DNA of 16,886 bases from Streptosporangiaceae bacterium (GCA_030045175.1 JASIBM010000191.1:1-16886), one strand, 5' to 3'; shown: positions 1 to 7,076, counted from the first letter of the stretch. Notes: generated by a model not told the origin, from the letters alone. Made by a program: numbers and translations.

Positions 1-1
1 C

Positions 2-319
2 GCCGCCCGCCAAAGCCTGGCCAGCTTCACCGGGCAAGCGGGTGACGTGACCGGGGCACGAGACCAGCTCGCGGCGCTGCTACCCGACAAGGAGCGGGTA
101 CTCGGCCCGGACCACCCAGACACCCTCGCCACCCGCCACAACCTGGCCAGCTTCACCGGGCAAGCGGGTGACGTGACCGGGGCACGAGACCAGCTCGCGG
201 CGCTGCTACCCGACAAGGAGCGGGTACTCGGCCAAGACCACCCGTCCACCCTGGCCACCCGCCACGACCTCGCCCACTTCACCGGGCAGGCGGGGGACGC
301 AGCCGGGGCGCGCGGCTAG
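2..319 (+). CDS. C-terminal fragment of a TPR-repeat protein (5' end outside window)
   Basis: The open frame enters from the left edge and ends at TAG 317-319, giving about 105 visible residues. All of it is TPR-like repeat of 42 residues, with the recurring core ERVLGPDHPDTLATRH and a helix-turn signature GQAGD(A/V). The same repeat forms the C-terminus of the NB-ARC protein that starts at 502, so this is probably the tail of a paralogous NLR-type or TPR protein. The N-terminal part is not visible, so its function cannot be assigned. The oddity is the end. The stop falls at the codon that is CAG (Gln) in the other units, and repeat homology continues for about a dozen bases beyond it before dissolving. 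The gene therefore either ends naturally by an eroded repeat or is truncated by a nonsense change. GTG 47 is only an internal valine codon. Confidence 0.75.
   Translation, partial: AARQSLASFTGQAGDVTGARDQLAALLPDKERVLGPDHPDTLATRHNLASFTGQAGDVTGARDQLAALLPDKERVLGQDHPSTLATRHDLAHFTGQAGDAAGARG
16..233 (+). repeat. Tandem 126-bp repeat with a 92-bp identical core
   Basis: Bases 16-107 recur without change at 142-233, exactly 126 bp apart, inside the TPR-repeat frame. Conservation at synonymous sites points to recent unit duplication or gene conversion rather than only selection on the protein. Confidence 0.9.
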
Positions 320-501
320 CTCGCCGCAGCCTTTCATGATCACGGACGATTTATCGGCTGTGGCAGCCGGCGAACGACTGGGTGCTGGCCGGCTCGGGCG
401 CCACAGCGGGCAGCCTAGTCCTGGGAGGCTGGCTGTCGTTTGTCGTAAGGGCCGGGGTTAGCGGAGAATGTGCTTCCTGATGGTCGCGCGGAAAGGCGCG
501 C

Positions 502-2643
502 ATGACTTGGCGCAGGGTGACTGCTCGCCTGGGGAGGACCGCCAAGGTGGATGTGGCTGCTGGCGATTCGGTGGCGGCGAGCCGCGACGTGAACGTGTCA
601 GCCGATCACGGGAGCGTGGCGGCTGGGGTGATACACGGGGACGTAAACGTGGTGCAGGTGACGCAGGCGGAGGCGGCGCGCCTGCCGGTGTCGCTGCCAC
701 CACGGCCGCAGGCGCTGGCCGGGCGGGAGGACCTGCTCGCGGAGCTGCACAGGCTGCTGGCCGGCGATGACGGGCCGACGCCACGGGTGGTGGTATTGAG
801 CGGGCTTGCCGGGGTCGGCAAGACCAGCCTGGCCGCGGAGTACGCGCACCGGCACCTGGCGGAGCTGGGCATCGCCTGGCAGGTCGCGGCGGAAGACCCG
901 GTGCTGCTTGCGGCCAGCCTGGCGGAGCTGGCCGCTCAGGCCGGCGGGCGCGGGGTGGCCGATCCGCGTGACCCGGTCGCCTCCGCGCACGCGGTGCTTG
1001 CGGCCTTTCCTGGTCAGTGGCTGGTGATCTTCGATAACGCCCCCGGCGAGGACGCGATTCACCGGTTCCTGCCGCCGGCCGGGCGGGGCCGGGTGCTGAT
1101 CACCAGCCAGAGCCAGCACTGGCCTGGCGCCCAGGTGGTCGACGTGCCGGTGCTTGACCCGCAGGCGGCGACCGGCCTGCTGATGTCCCGAGCAGGCGAC
1201 CCGGATCTGCGGGCCGCATCGGAGCTGGCCGCTGAGCTTGGCGGGCTGCCACTGGCGCTGACCCAGGCCGCTGCCTATGCCAGGGCCGCCGGGATCACGC
1301 TGGCCAGCTACCTGAACCTGTTCCGGCAGCGCCACGCGGAGCTGCTGGCCCGGAGCCAGGCCCCCGGGCACTCCGTGGCAGCGACGATCGGGCTGGCCTT
1401 GTCGCGGCTGGACACCGAGTCGCCAACGGCGGGCGGGCTACTGCGGCTGCTGGCGTTCCTAGCCCCCGAGCCCGTCCCGCTCGGACTGCTGCTGGCCGGC
1501 CCGCCAACCGCCGGCCTGGGACCCGACACCGGCGTGACCGCCGCGATCGGGCCGCTGCTCGGCGACCAGATCGCCATCGCCGACGCGGTCGCTGCGCTGC
1601 GGGGGGACTCGCTGGTCGCCCCCGCGGGGGACGGCATGGTGCTTGCGCACCGGCTGGTGCAGGCCGTCACCAGGGACCAGGTGCCCGCCGGGCAGGCCGG
1701 GGCGTGGCGGCAGGCCGCGGTCGCGCTGACGGAGGCCGCGATCCCCGCCGACCCCCAGCTGCCTGCCGCCTGGCCGGCCTGCACGGCGCTGCTCCCGCAC
1801 GCCCAAGCCGTCCTGGACCTGACCAGCGACGGCATGCGGCGGATCGCCAGGTATCTCAGCTACAGCGGAAGCTACCCCGCCGCCAGGGACCTGTTCGCCC
1901 GGATCGCCGGCGCCTTCCAGCGGGCTGACGGTTACGGCCCAGACCATCGCCAGACCTTGATCGCCCGAGGCAACCTCGCTGTCTGCACGGGGCAGGCCGG
2001 GGACGCGGCCGGGGCGCGGGACCTGTTCGCTGCGCTGCTGCCCGACATGGACCGGGTACTTGGCCCGGACCACCCAGAAACCCTGAACACCCGCCACGAG
2101 CTCGCCCGCTGCACCGGGCAGACGGGGGACGCGGCCGGGGCGCGGGACCAGCTCGCCGCCCTGCTGCCCGTCCGCGAGCGGGTGCTCGGCCCTGACCACC
2201 CAGACACGCTGACCACCCGCCACAGCGTCGCAAGCTGGACCGGGGTAGCCGGGGACGCGGCCGGGGCGCGGGACCAGCTCGCCGCCCTGCTGCCCGTCCG
2301 CGAGCGGGTGCTCGGCCCTGACCACCCGGACACCCTGGCCACCCGCCACCAGCTCGCCGGCTACACCGGGGCAGCGGGAGACGTGACACGGGAGCGGGAC
2401 CTGTTCGCGGCGCTGCTGCCCGACAAGGCGCGGGTGCTCGGCCCGGACCACCCGTCCACGCTGGCCACCCGCAACGCCCTCGCCGTCGCCACCGGGGTGG
2501 CCGGGGACGCGGCCGGGGCGCGGGATCAGCTCGCCGCCTTGCTGACAGACAAGGAGCGGGTGCTCGGCCCGGACCACCCGTCCACCCTGATCACCCGCCG
2601 CAGCCTGGAGTACTGGGCCAGCCAAGCGGGACAGGCGGACTAG
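502..2643 (+). CDS. NB-ARC (STAND/NLR-like) ATPase with C-terminal TPR repeats
   Basis: This is a 713-residue bacterial NLR-type protein. Proteins of this class sense a ligand through C-terminal repeats and oligomerise through a nucleotide-binding STAND domain, often in immunity or signalling. Visible motifs are Walker A GLAGVGKTS (residues 101-109), Walker B WLVIFDNA (173-180), an RNBS-B-like strand RVLITSQSQHW (197-207), and GGLPLAL (247-253). A winged-helix-like region follows. Six TPR-like repeats of about 42 residues run from about residue 461 to the end. Residues 17-53 contain two copies of an SVAA...DVNV motif, and no enzymatic effector domain is recognisable. The start is ATG 502 with GGAAAGG ending 5 bases upstream. 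The gene lies 182 bp after a fragment built of the same repeats. It ends 24 bp from the convergent PsiE-like gene, with no clear terminator between them. The trigger and the output partner are unknown. Confidence 0.88.
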   Translation: MTWRRVTARLGRTAKVDVAAGDSVAASRDVNVSADHGSVAAGVIHGDVNVVQVTQAEAARLPVSLPPRPQALAGREDLLAELHRLLAGDDGPTPRVVVLSGLAGVGKTSLAAEYAHRHLAELGIAWQVAAEDPVLLAASLAELAAQAGGRGVADPRDPVASAHAVLAAFPGQWLVIFDNAPGEDAIHRFLPPAGRGRVLITSQSQHWPGAQVVDVPVLDPQAATGLLMSRAGDPDLRAASELAAELGGLPLALTQAAAYARAAGITLASYLNLFRQRHAELLARSQAPGHSVAATIGLALSRLDTESPTAGGLLRLLAFLAPEPVPLGLLLAGPPTAGLGPDTGVTAAIGPLLGDQIAIADAVAALRGDSLVAPAGDGMVLAHRLVQAVTRDQVPAGQAGAWRQAAVALTEAAIPADPQLPAAWPACTALLPHAQAVLDLTSDGMRRIARYLSYSGSYPAARDLFARIAGAFQRADGYGPDHRQTLIARGNLAVCTGQAGDAAGARDLFAALLPDMDRVLGPDHPETLNTRHELARCTGQTGDAAGARDQLAALLPVRERVLGPDHPDTLTTRHSVASWTGVAGDAAGARDQLAALLPVRERVLGPDHPDTLATRHQLAGYTGAAGDVTRERDLFAALLPDKARVLGPDHPSTLATRNALAVATGVAGDAAGARDQLAALLTDKERVLGPDHPSTLITRRSLEYWASQAGQAD
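1882..2643 (+). repeat. Six tandem TPR-coding units (about 126 bp) in the NB-ARC gene
   Basis: Units begin at about 1882 (132 bp), 2014, 2140, 2266, 2392 and 2518 (last one shortened by one codon). Each encodes A-R-D-x-hydrophobic...RVLGPDHP-x-TL-x-TR...GD. Bases 2125-2201 are identical to 2251-2327 (77 bp, offset 126). The array is therefore prone to copy-number change and to assembly collapse. Confidence 0.9.
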
Positions 2644-2667
2644 ATCACCAAACTCGGCGGTGGCGGC

Positions 2668-3198
2668 TCAGTCCTCGCGTGGCATGAGGCGGGTGACCGC
2701 GATCAGGGCGGCCACGAACACCGCCACCATCGCGACAAGCAGCGCCAGTTGCGTGGTGCTGAGCTTGACCTGGGTGCCAGGGGAGAGCGCGAGCAGGATC
2801 CGCCGGATCACGGCGACCAGCCCGACCACGATGAACGGCTGGGCTTCCAGCCGGTGCGTCCGCAGCGAAAGCACCACCGTGTGCACGATCTCGACCAGGA
2901 TAAGCACCAGCAAGACCCGGTCCACCACCGCTGGCGCCGCCGCTGACACCGGCCCGTCCGACCCGTTAAGGAAGCCGGCGATCGCGGTGACGAGCTGCAC
3001 CCCGGCCAGCGCGACAAGCACGATCCCGACCGCGATCGTCACCAGATCCTGAGCCCGCTCAAGCAGCCAGATCGGGCTGGTGATCTCGCGCCAGCCCGGC
3101 CGCCGCCGTCCGCCAGCCGCCGTGCCCGGCCGCGAGCCGGTGCCAGCCGGCCGCTCAGCCGCCGCGCCCTTTTCAGCAGCACCTGACATGCCGGTCAT
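2668..3198 (-). CDS. PsiE-like (phosphate-starvation-inducible family) four-helix membrane protein
   Basis: This is a 176-residue protein. The first 40 residues are charged, Gly/Arg-rich and probably cytosolic. Four hydrophobic segments follow at about 52-76, 92-112, 120-139 and 148-170. The stretch HRLEAQPFIVVGLVAVIRR (115-133) and the motif ILVEIVHTVV (100-109) match my recollection of the PsiE/PF06146 family. Its best-known member, E. coli PsiE, is induced by phosphate limitation but has no established biochemical function. The gene follows the acyl-CoA synthetase on the same strand after 40 bp, so cotranscription is likely. No Shine-Dalgarno is clear. The start could be ATG 3198 or the second Met three codons later, and a purine-rich CAGGGA lies about 10 bases before the first. 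Nothing here links it to phosphate control. Confidence 0.75.
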   Translation of the reverse strand: MTGMSGAAEKGAAAERPAGTGSRPGTAAGGRRRPGWREITSPIWLLERAQDLVTIAVGIVLVALAGVQLVTAIAGFLNGSDGPVSAAAPAVVDRVLLVLILVEIVHTVVLSLRTHRLEAQPFIVVGLVAVIRRILLALSPGTQVKLSTTQLALLVAMVAVFVAALIAVTRLMPRED

Positions 3199-3238
3199 CT
3201 TGCCATTGTCCCTGCCGACTCAACCAGCGTCGGCATGG

Positions 3239-4777
3239 CTAGATCGCGGTGGAGCGCCCTGCCCAGTAAGGATCCCTGAGCCGGCGCTTGAGCAGCTTGC
3301 CGCTCGGATCGCGCGGCATCTCGGCGATGAAGTCGATCGACTTCGGCCACTTCATCTTCGCCAGGCGACCCTCGAGTGACGCGATGATCTCGGCGGCCAG
3401 CTCGTCAGAGGGCGGCACGCCGTCGGCGGGCTGCACGACGGCCTTGACCTGCTCGCCCCAGTCCTCGTCAGGGACGCCGAACACGGCAACGTCGGCGACC
3501 TTGGGGTTGATGATGATCTCGGACTCGATCTCTGCCGGGTAGATGTTCGCACCACCGGAGATGATCATGTCGGACTTCCTGTCGCACAAGAACAGGTAGC
3601 CGTCCTCGTCGAGGAAGCCGATGTCGCCCACCGTGAAGAACCCGCGCAGCCTGCTCGCCGCCGTCTTCTCCGGATCGTCCTTGTACTCGAACTCCAGGGC
3701 CATCTTCAGGTAGACGGTGCCTGGCATCCCGGCCGGGCACGGGTTCCCATCGTCGTCGGCGATCATGACCTCGCTCATCGGCCACGGCTTGCCGACCGTT
3801 CCCGGCCGCTCCAGCCACTCCTGCGGCGTCACGATCGTGCCGCCGCCTTCGGTGGCCGCGTAGTACTCGTAGACGCACGGCCCCCACCAGTCCAGCATCT
3901 CGCGCTTGATCGGCACCGGGCACGGCGCCGCAGCGTGGATCAACCAGCGCATCGACGACACGTCGTACCGGTTCCTTGCTTCCGCTGGCAACGAGAGCAT
4001 CCGCTTGAACTGGGTCGGCACCATGTGGGTGTTGGTGACCCGGTATCGCTGGACCAGCTCGAGCGCGCGGGTGGCGTCCCAGGCGTCCATGCACACGAGC
4101 GTGTGCCCGAAGTTGAGCGCTGTGCCGCCGAACATGGTCACGGCGGTGTGGTAGTTCGGCGACGTCACCAGGTGCACGTTGGGTGGCCCGCCGGTCACGC
4201 CGAAAAACTGGAGCAGGCTGGTCAGCAGGTCCGCGACCACGTCGGGGTCGAGCCCGCTCAGCGCCCGGCGGACGGCCTTCGGCCGCCCGGTGGTGCCCGA
4301 CGTGTAGTGCATCGCCGCCCCGGCCGTGCGGTCGGCCGGCAGCCCGGCGGGCTGCCCGGCGCGCAGCGCGGTCACCTCGGTCCAGCCTGGTATCGCGCCG
4401 TAGCTGAACCGCGCGCCGGCCGGCACCCCGGCCAGGTCCGCCGCCGCCTGCCCGGCGCTGGCGAACCGCTCGTGCACGAAGAACGCCGTCGCACCGGAGT
4501 CACCGACGATGTATGCGATCTCGGGAGCGGTGAAATGCCAGTTGATCGGGGTGTAGTACCAGCCGGCCTGCAGCGCTGCCAGGCTCAGCTCGACCGGAGC
4601 GATCCCGTTGGGCACCAGCGCGGCGATCCCGTCGCCATCTCGCAGTCCTGCCGCGCGCAGCGCGTGTACCAGCTGGTTCACCCGCCCGAGCAGGTCACCG
4701 GCCCGGTGCTCGGTCCCGTCCGGCTCGATCACCGCGATCCAGCCGGGATCTGACTGTGCACGACCCCAGAAACCCAT
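3239..4777 (-). CDS. FadD-type acyl-CoA synthetase (AMP-binding adenylate-forming enzyme)
   Basis: This 512-residue ANL-superfamily ligase activates a carboxylic acid to acyl-AMP and then to acyl-CoA. All core motifs are present: P-loop YTSGTTGRPK (158-167), the A5 motif YEYYAATEGG (303-312), TVGDIGFLDEDG (382-393), the hinge region around DRKSDMIISGG (399-409), and the C-terminal catalytic lysine in PSGKLLKR (K494). It is complete and of normal length. The substrate cannot be read from sequence. The upstream KstR-like operator hints at steroid, isoprenoid or fatty-acid side-chain catabolism, and that is an inference. ATG 4777 lies directly after a GAGGG that is only 2 bases away, so the ribosome site is not ideal. 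That GAGGG belongs to a GCGAGCC-type repeat. The PsiE-like gene follows 40 bp downstream. Confidence 0.93.
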   Translation of the reverse strand: MGFWGRAQSDPGWIAVIEPDGTEHRAGDLLGRVNQLVHALRAAGLRDGDGIAALVPNGIAPVELSLAALQAGWYYTPINWHFTAPEIAYIVGDSGATAFFVHERFASAGQAAADLAGVPAGARFSYGAIPGWTEVTALRAGQPAGLPADRTAGAAMHYTSGTTGRPKAVRRALSGLDPDVVADLLTSLLQFFGVTGGPPNVHLVTSPNYHTAVTMFGGTALNFGHTLVCMDAWDATRALELVQRYRVTNTHMVPTQFKRMLSLPAEARNRYDVSSMRWLIHAAAPCPVPIKREMLDWWGPCVYEYYAATEGGGTIVTPQEWLERPGTVGKPWPMSEVMIADDDGNPCPAGMPGTVYLKMALEFEYKDDPEKTAASRLRGFFTVGDIGFLDEDGYLFLCDRKSDMIISGGANIYPAEIESEIIINPKVADVAVFGVPDEDWGEQVKAVVQPADGVPPSDELAAEIIASLEGRLAKMKWPKSIDFIAEMPRDPSGKLLKRRLRDPYWAGRSTAI

Positions 4778-4829
4778 CGCCCTCGGCTCGCTCTCTCTTC
4801 CCGCTCCCAGCCACGTCCGCCCAGACCGA

Positions 4830-4859
4830 AGTAGAACACGTTACTGATTGCGGCGACAA
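4830..4859 (-). promoter_or_regulatory. Predicted sigma-70-type promoter of the acyl-CoA synthetase gene
   Basis: Read on the minus strand, TTGTCG (4859-4854) and TCTACT (4835-4830) are separated by 18 bases. They are placed to start transcription at about 4822, roughly 45 bases before ATG 4777. The match to consensus is partial. Support comes from its position and from the palindrome that overlaps its -10 side. Confidence 0.45.
4832..4845. promoter_or_regulatory. KstR-like (TetR family) operator palindrome
   Basis: TAGAACACGTTACT fits the published actinobacterial KstR consensus TnnAACnnGTTnnA at every fixed position except the last base (T instead of A). It sits 55 bases before the synthetase start and covers the predicted -10 and the end of the spacer, where a repressor would act. 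KstR controls steroid-degradation genes, including fadD genes, in mycobacteria and rhodococci. No regulator gene is in the window, so assignment to KstR is inferred. Confidence 0.55.
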
Positions 4860-4906
4860 GTGATCATCGGCCACTCCGCCCGGGCCGGGGAAAGGGGGAA
4901 GACTGC

Positions 4907-4953
4907 GCGAGCGAGCCAAAGGCGAGCCGAGCGCGAGCGAGCCGAAGGGCGCC
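4907..4953 (+). repeat. Interspersed GCGAGCGAGCCRAAGGCG repeat, two copies
   Basis: GCGAGCGAGCCAAAGGCG (4907-4924) and GCGAGCGAGCCGAAGGGCG (4933-4951) are near copies of each other. Related inverted copies lie at 4778-4793 (touching the synthetase start codon) and 6123-6140. Four copies within about 1.4 kb, all in or next to intergenic space, indicate a small non-coding repeat family of unknown role. Confidence 0.6.
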
Positions 4954-5076
4954 GGCGCCGCTTGGTCGCAGGAGCGAGGTACGAGCGACAAGACCTGGCG
5001 GTGCCTAAACGGCGCCCGGAGGCGAGCGGGAAGAGGTGCCACATGGCAGTTCGTCATAATCCCGGGCATCTATCCC

Positions 5077-5092
5077 AAAGGAGATACGGGTG
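5077..5092 (+). promoter_or_regulatory. Strong ribosome binding site AAAGGAG followed by an out-of-frame GTG
   Basis: AAAGGAG (5077-5083) lies 6 bases before GTG 5090-5092. That GTG is not in frame with the flippase-like coding sequence, whose first possible start in frame is ATG 5107 (in-frame TAG at 5095-5097). The site decides the start question: either translation begins at 5107 with an unusually long 23-base spacing, or one base is missing between 5093 and 5106. Confidence 0.5.
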
Positions 5093-5106
5093 AGTAGCCT
5101 TGGCGC

Positions 5107-6120
5107 ATGCTCGCCAGGTTGCTGGATAACCGGTTCATCAGGCCCTTGCTGCTGGCCGCGGCGCTGGCCTTTTGCGGCTTCGGCCTCGCCTCAGACTGGC
5201 CGAACGTCGTCACGGCGTTCGGCCGCCTGCACTGGTACTCGGTCGGCGGCGCGTTCCTCGCCTCCGTGGCCGGCTGTGCGGCCATGGTGCTCGCCTGGCG
5301 CGCCATCCTGAGTGACCTGGGAACCCGGCTGCCGCTCGCGTCAGCCGTCCGCGTCTCCTTCATATCCCAGGTCGCCAAGTACGTCCCTGGCGCGGTCTGG
5401 CCGCTCGCCGCCCAGATCGAGCTTGGCCGCGACCACGAGGTGCCAGCACGGCGGATCGCCAGCACGTTCCTCATCTCCCTGGCGATCACCCTCGATACCG
5501 GACTGCTCATCGGCACGATCGCCCTCCCCCTGGCGTCGGGGCAGGCAGCGCGGCACTACTGGTGGCTGCTCGCCCTCACGCCGCTGATCGCGATCGGCCT
5601 GCTGCCCCCGGTGCTCGGCTGGCTGCTCGATCGCGCCCTGACCTTGATCAGGCAGCCACGGCTGGAGCGACGGCCCAGCCCGGCCGGCCTGCTGGTCGCG
5701 GTCGGCTGGACATCGCTCGGCTGGGCGCTGTGGGGCATACAGGCCTGGCTCCTGGTCAGCGACCTCACCGGGGGCGGCGCCGGGGTCTTGCTGCTCGGCC
5801 TCGGCAGCTACGCGATCGCCTGGTCGGTGGGCATCCTCGTGGTCGTGTTCCCTGGCGGCATCGGCCCACGCGAGCTCGCGTTCATCGCCGTGCTCGCGCC
5901 GGTGATGCCTCGCGACAGCGCGCTGGTGGTCGCGCTGACGTCCCGCGTCGTCATGACGGCAACGGACCTCACCTGCGCCGGCATCGGCATCGCGATCCGC
6001 AAGCTTGCCAAGCCGTCACGCCGGCCACGCGGTGACGACACGGGCTCGCTTGAGGCAGCCCCGCAAGGCCAGCTACCGGCCAGTACCGTGTTAGTCTCGC
6101 TCGCCTCCGGGCGCCTTTGA
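5107..6120 (+). CDS. Flippase-like membrane protein, lysylphosphatidylglycerol synthase TM family (AglD/MprF-type domain)
   Basis: This is a 337-residue multi-pass inner-membrane protein. It matches the membrane domain shared by MprF and AglD-like proteins (PF03706, COG0392), which flips or handles lipid-linked substrates. The diagnostic segments are SQVAKYVPGAVW (87-98) and FPGGIGPRE (248-256). About seven or eight hydrophobic helices are visible between residues 11 and 298. The soluble aminoacyl-transferase domain of MprF is absent, so it probably does not make lysyl-PG. A polyprenyl-phosphate-sugar or lipid carrier role is more likely given the glycosyltransferases nearby. The last 10 residues are encoded by a repeat element (6098-6115), so the C-terminal tail may be of recent origin. 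The start is uncertain: ATG 5107 has no close ribosome site. Confidence 0.82.
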   Translation: MLARLLDNRFIRPLLLAAALAFCGFGLASDWPNVVTAFGRLHWYSVGGAFLASVAGCAAMVLAWRAILSDLGTRLPLASAVRVSFISQVAKYVPGAVWPLAAQIELGRDHEVPARRIASTFLISLAITLDTGLLIGTIALPLASGQAARHYWWLLALTPLIAIGLLPPVLGWLLDRALTLIRQPRLERRPSPAGLLVAVGWTSLGWALWGIQAWLLVSDLTGGGAGVLLLGLGSYAIAWSVGILVVVFPGGIGPRELAFIAVLAPVMPRDSALVVALTSRVVMTATDLTCAGIGIAIRKLAKPSRRPRGDDTGSLEAAPQGQLPASTVLVSLASGRL

Positions 6121-6140
6121 AGCGCGCCCTTTGGCTCGCG
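6098..6140 (-). repeat. Inverted copies of the intergenic GCGAGC-type elements at the gene end
   Basis: Bases 6098-6115 are the exact reverse complement of 5011-5028 (18 bp, core GGCGCCCGGAGGCGAGCG). Bases 6123-6140 read, on the minus strand, CGCGAGCCAAAGGGCGCG, like the element at 4907-4924. The flippase-like gene is thus flanked by inverted elements. The first copy lies within its coding sequence. Confidence 0.6.
6109..6129. terminator. Possible hairpin between convergent genes
   Basis: GGGCGC (6109-6114) pairs with GCGCCC (6124-6129) across a 9-base loop. It spans the stop codon of the flippase-like gene and lies just beyond the stop of the convergent DUF3068 gene. There is no T-run, so only weak bidirectional termination can be suggested. 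Confidence 0.3.
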
Positions 6141-6146
6141 GCGCTG

Positions 6147-7076
6147 TTATTCCTCGTACTCGACGTCCTCGCGGCTGATCAGGACGAGGACGATGCCGAG
6201 CACGAGCAGCACCACCCCGAGTATCCCCGCGGTGAGCGGCACGATTGTCGAGACCGCGCTTGTCTCCGTGTCCCCTGACTTGGCGATGTTGACCTGTGAC
6301 TGCACGGTCGCCGGCGTCATGGCCAGGTCGCCGTTGAACTCCACGATCCGTTCCGTCCCCGTGCTGTCGCGCAGGCCGACGTGCTCGTTCTCGTTCAGGT
6401 TGACGATCGTGCCGGTGACCGGGTCGACGTAGAAGGTGGTGGTGCTCTGGTAGAACTGGCCGAGGCTCACGGACGACGCGGTGGAACCGAGGAGCGAGCC
6501 AGGCACCGACTGGGTCCCCACCTTGGTCGGCGCCACGGTGGCGACGTACTTGTAGGCGGACAGCCCGTCCACGGTCGCCTGGCCGGCGTAGTCCGCTGGA
6601 ACCGCCTTCAGCAACGTGGTGTCGAACACGTTATAGGTCTGCTTCTGCGAGTTCATCGGGAACTCGACGCCCTGGCCAGCGAAGTCAATGTGGGTGTCGG
6701 TACCGACCGCGGCGCCGCAGCAACTGATAAGCACCCCCGTGCGGCGGTCGAACGCGATCCGGCTCTGCGAGTACTGCACCTGCACGTGGTTGGTCGTGTC
6801 GTAGGTACTGGTGAACTCATCCCACACCGAGACATTAGTATTCCCCGCGCTGACGTCACCCCTGAGCGTCTGGGTCAGGCGGACCGTCGCCCCGCTGATC
6901 TCGTTCAGGCTGGCCTGGCTGAAATAGGAGACGTTATTACCCTGATAGATCAAGACCCGGTAAACCCCCAGCGGGAACTTAAGAGCCTGACCAACTATGA
7001 CAAAATGAATCAGCAGCGCGGCGACAATGAAGAACGTTCCCAGCCCGGTCGCCACGAGCCCGATGATCCGGCGCAT
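6147..7076 (-). CDS. DUF3068 domain protein (PorA-family-like membrane-anchored envelope protein)
   Basis: This is a 309-residue protein with an N-terminal membrane helix (about 5-29), a long extracytoplasmic beta-rich region, and a C-terminal helix (about 279-300) followed by the acidic tail SREDVEYEE. The overall plan and segments such as FDRRTGVLISCCGAAVG (109-125) and YVDPVTGTIVN (216-226) fit the actinobacterial DUF3068 family, some members of which are annotated as PorA-family porins. Porin activity is not shown by the sequence, and the two-helix anchor argues for a tethered envelope protein. The start is ATG 7076 with AGGAGG (7086-7081) 4 bases upstream. The gene is divergent from the acyltransferase and convergent with the flippase-like gene. 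Its function is unknown, and its placement suggests envelope biogenesis. Confidence 0.82.
   Translation of the reverse strand: MRRIIGLVATGLGTFFIVAALLIHFVIVGQALKFPLGVYRVLIYQGNNVSYFSQASLNEISGATVRLTQTLRGDVSAGNTNVSVWDEFTSTYDTTNHVQVQYSQSRIAFDRRTGVLISCCGAAVGTDTHIDFAGQGVEFPMNSQKQTYNVFDTTLLKAVPADYAGQATVDGLSAYKYVATVAPTKVGTQSVPGSLLGSTASSVSLGQFYQSTTTFYVDPVTGTIVNLNENEHVGLRDSTGTERIVEFNGDLAMTPATVQSQVNIAKSGDTETSAVSTIVPLTAGILGVVLLVLGIVLVLISREDVEYEE

Larger units (their letters stand above)
4778..5106. other. Divergent intergenic region (329 bp) with promoter, operator and GCGAGC repeats
   Basis: This stretch has no convincing gene. It holds, from left to right, a GCGAGCCGAGGGCG repeat on the minus strand (4778-4793), the operator and promoter of the acyl-CoA synthetase, two plus-strand copies of the repeat (4907-4924 and 4933-4953), an 18-bp element (5011-5028) found again inverted at 6098-6115, and a strong AAAGGAG ribosome site (5077-5083). 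Short frames through it have repeat-derived Arg/Ala/Gly-rich translations. Confidence 0.6.

Noticed and set aside
1459..2625. 388-aa minus-strand frame opposite the NB-ARC gene
   Set aside because: Its repetitive sequence is the antisense of the TPR array. The sense strand has clear NB-ARC motifs.
2637..2674. GGACT/AGTCC inverted repeat between the convergent NLR and PsiE-like genes
   Set aside because: The stem is only 5 bp with a 28-base loop and no T-run, too weak to call a terminator.
4695..5069. 124-aa minus-strand frame across the synthetase promoter region
   Set aside because: It overlaps the start of the synthetase and repeats, has no recognisable domain, and its composition is that of GC-rich non-coding DNA.
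5090..5311. 73-aa plus-strand frame starting at GTG 5090 after a strong ribosome site
   Set aside because: The translation is Ser/Pro/Arg/Trp-rich, as expected for an out-of-frame reading of the flippase-like gene. The ribosome site is reported separately.
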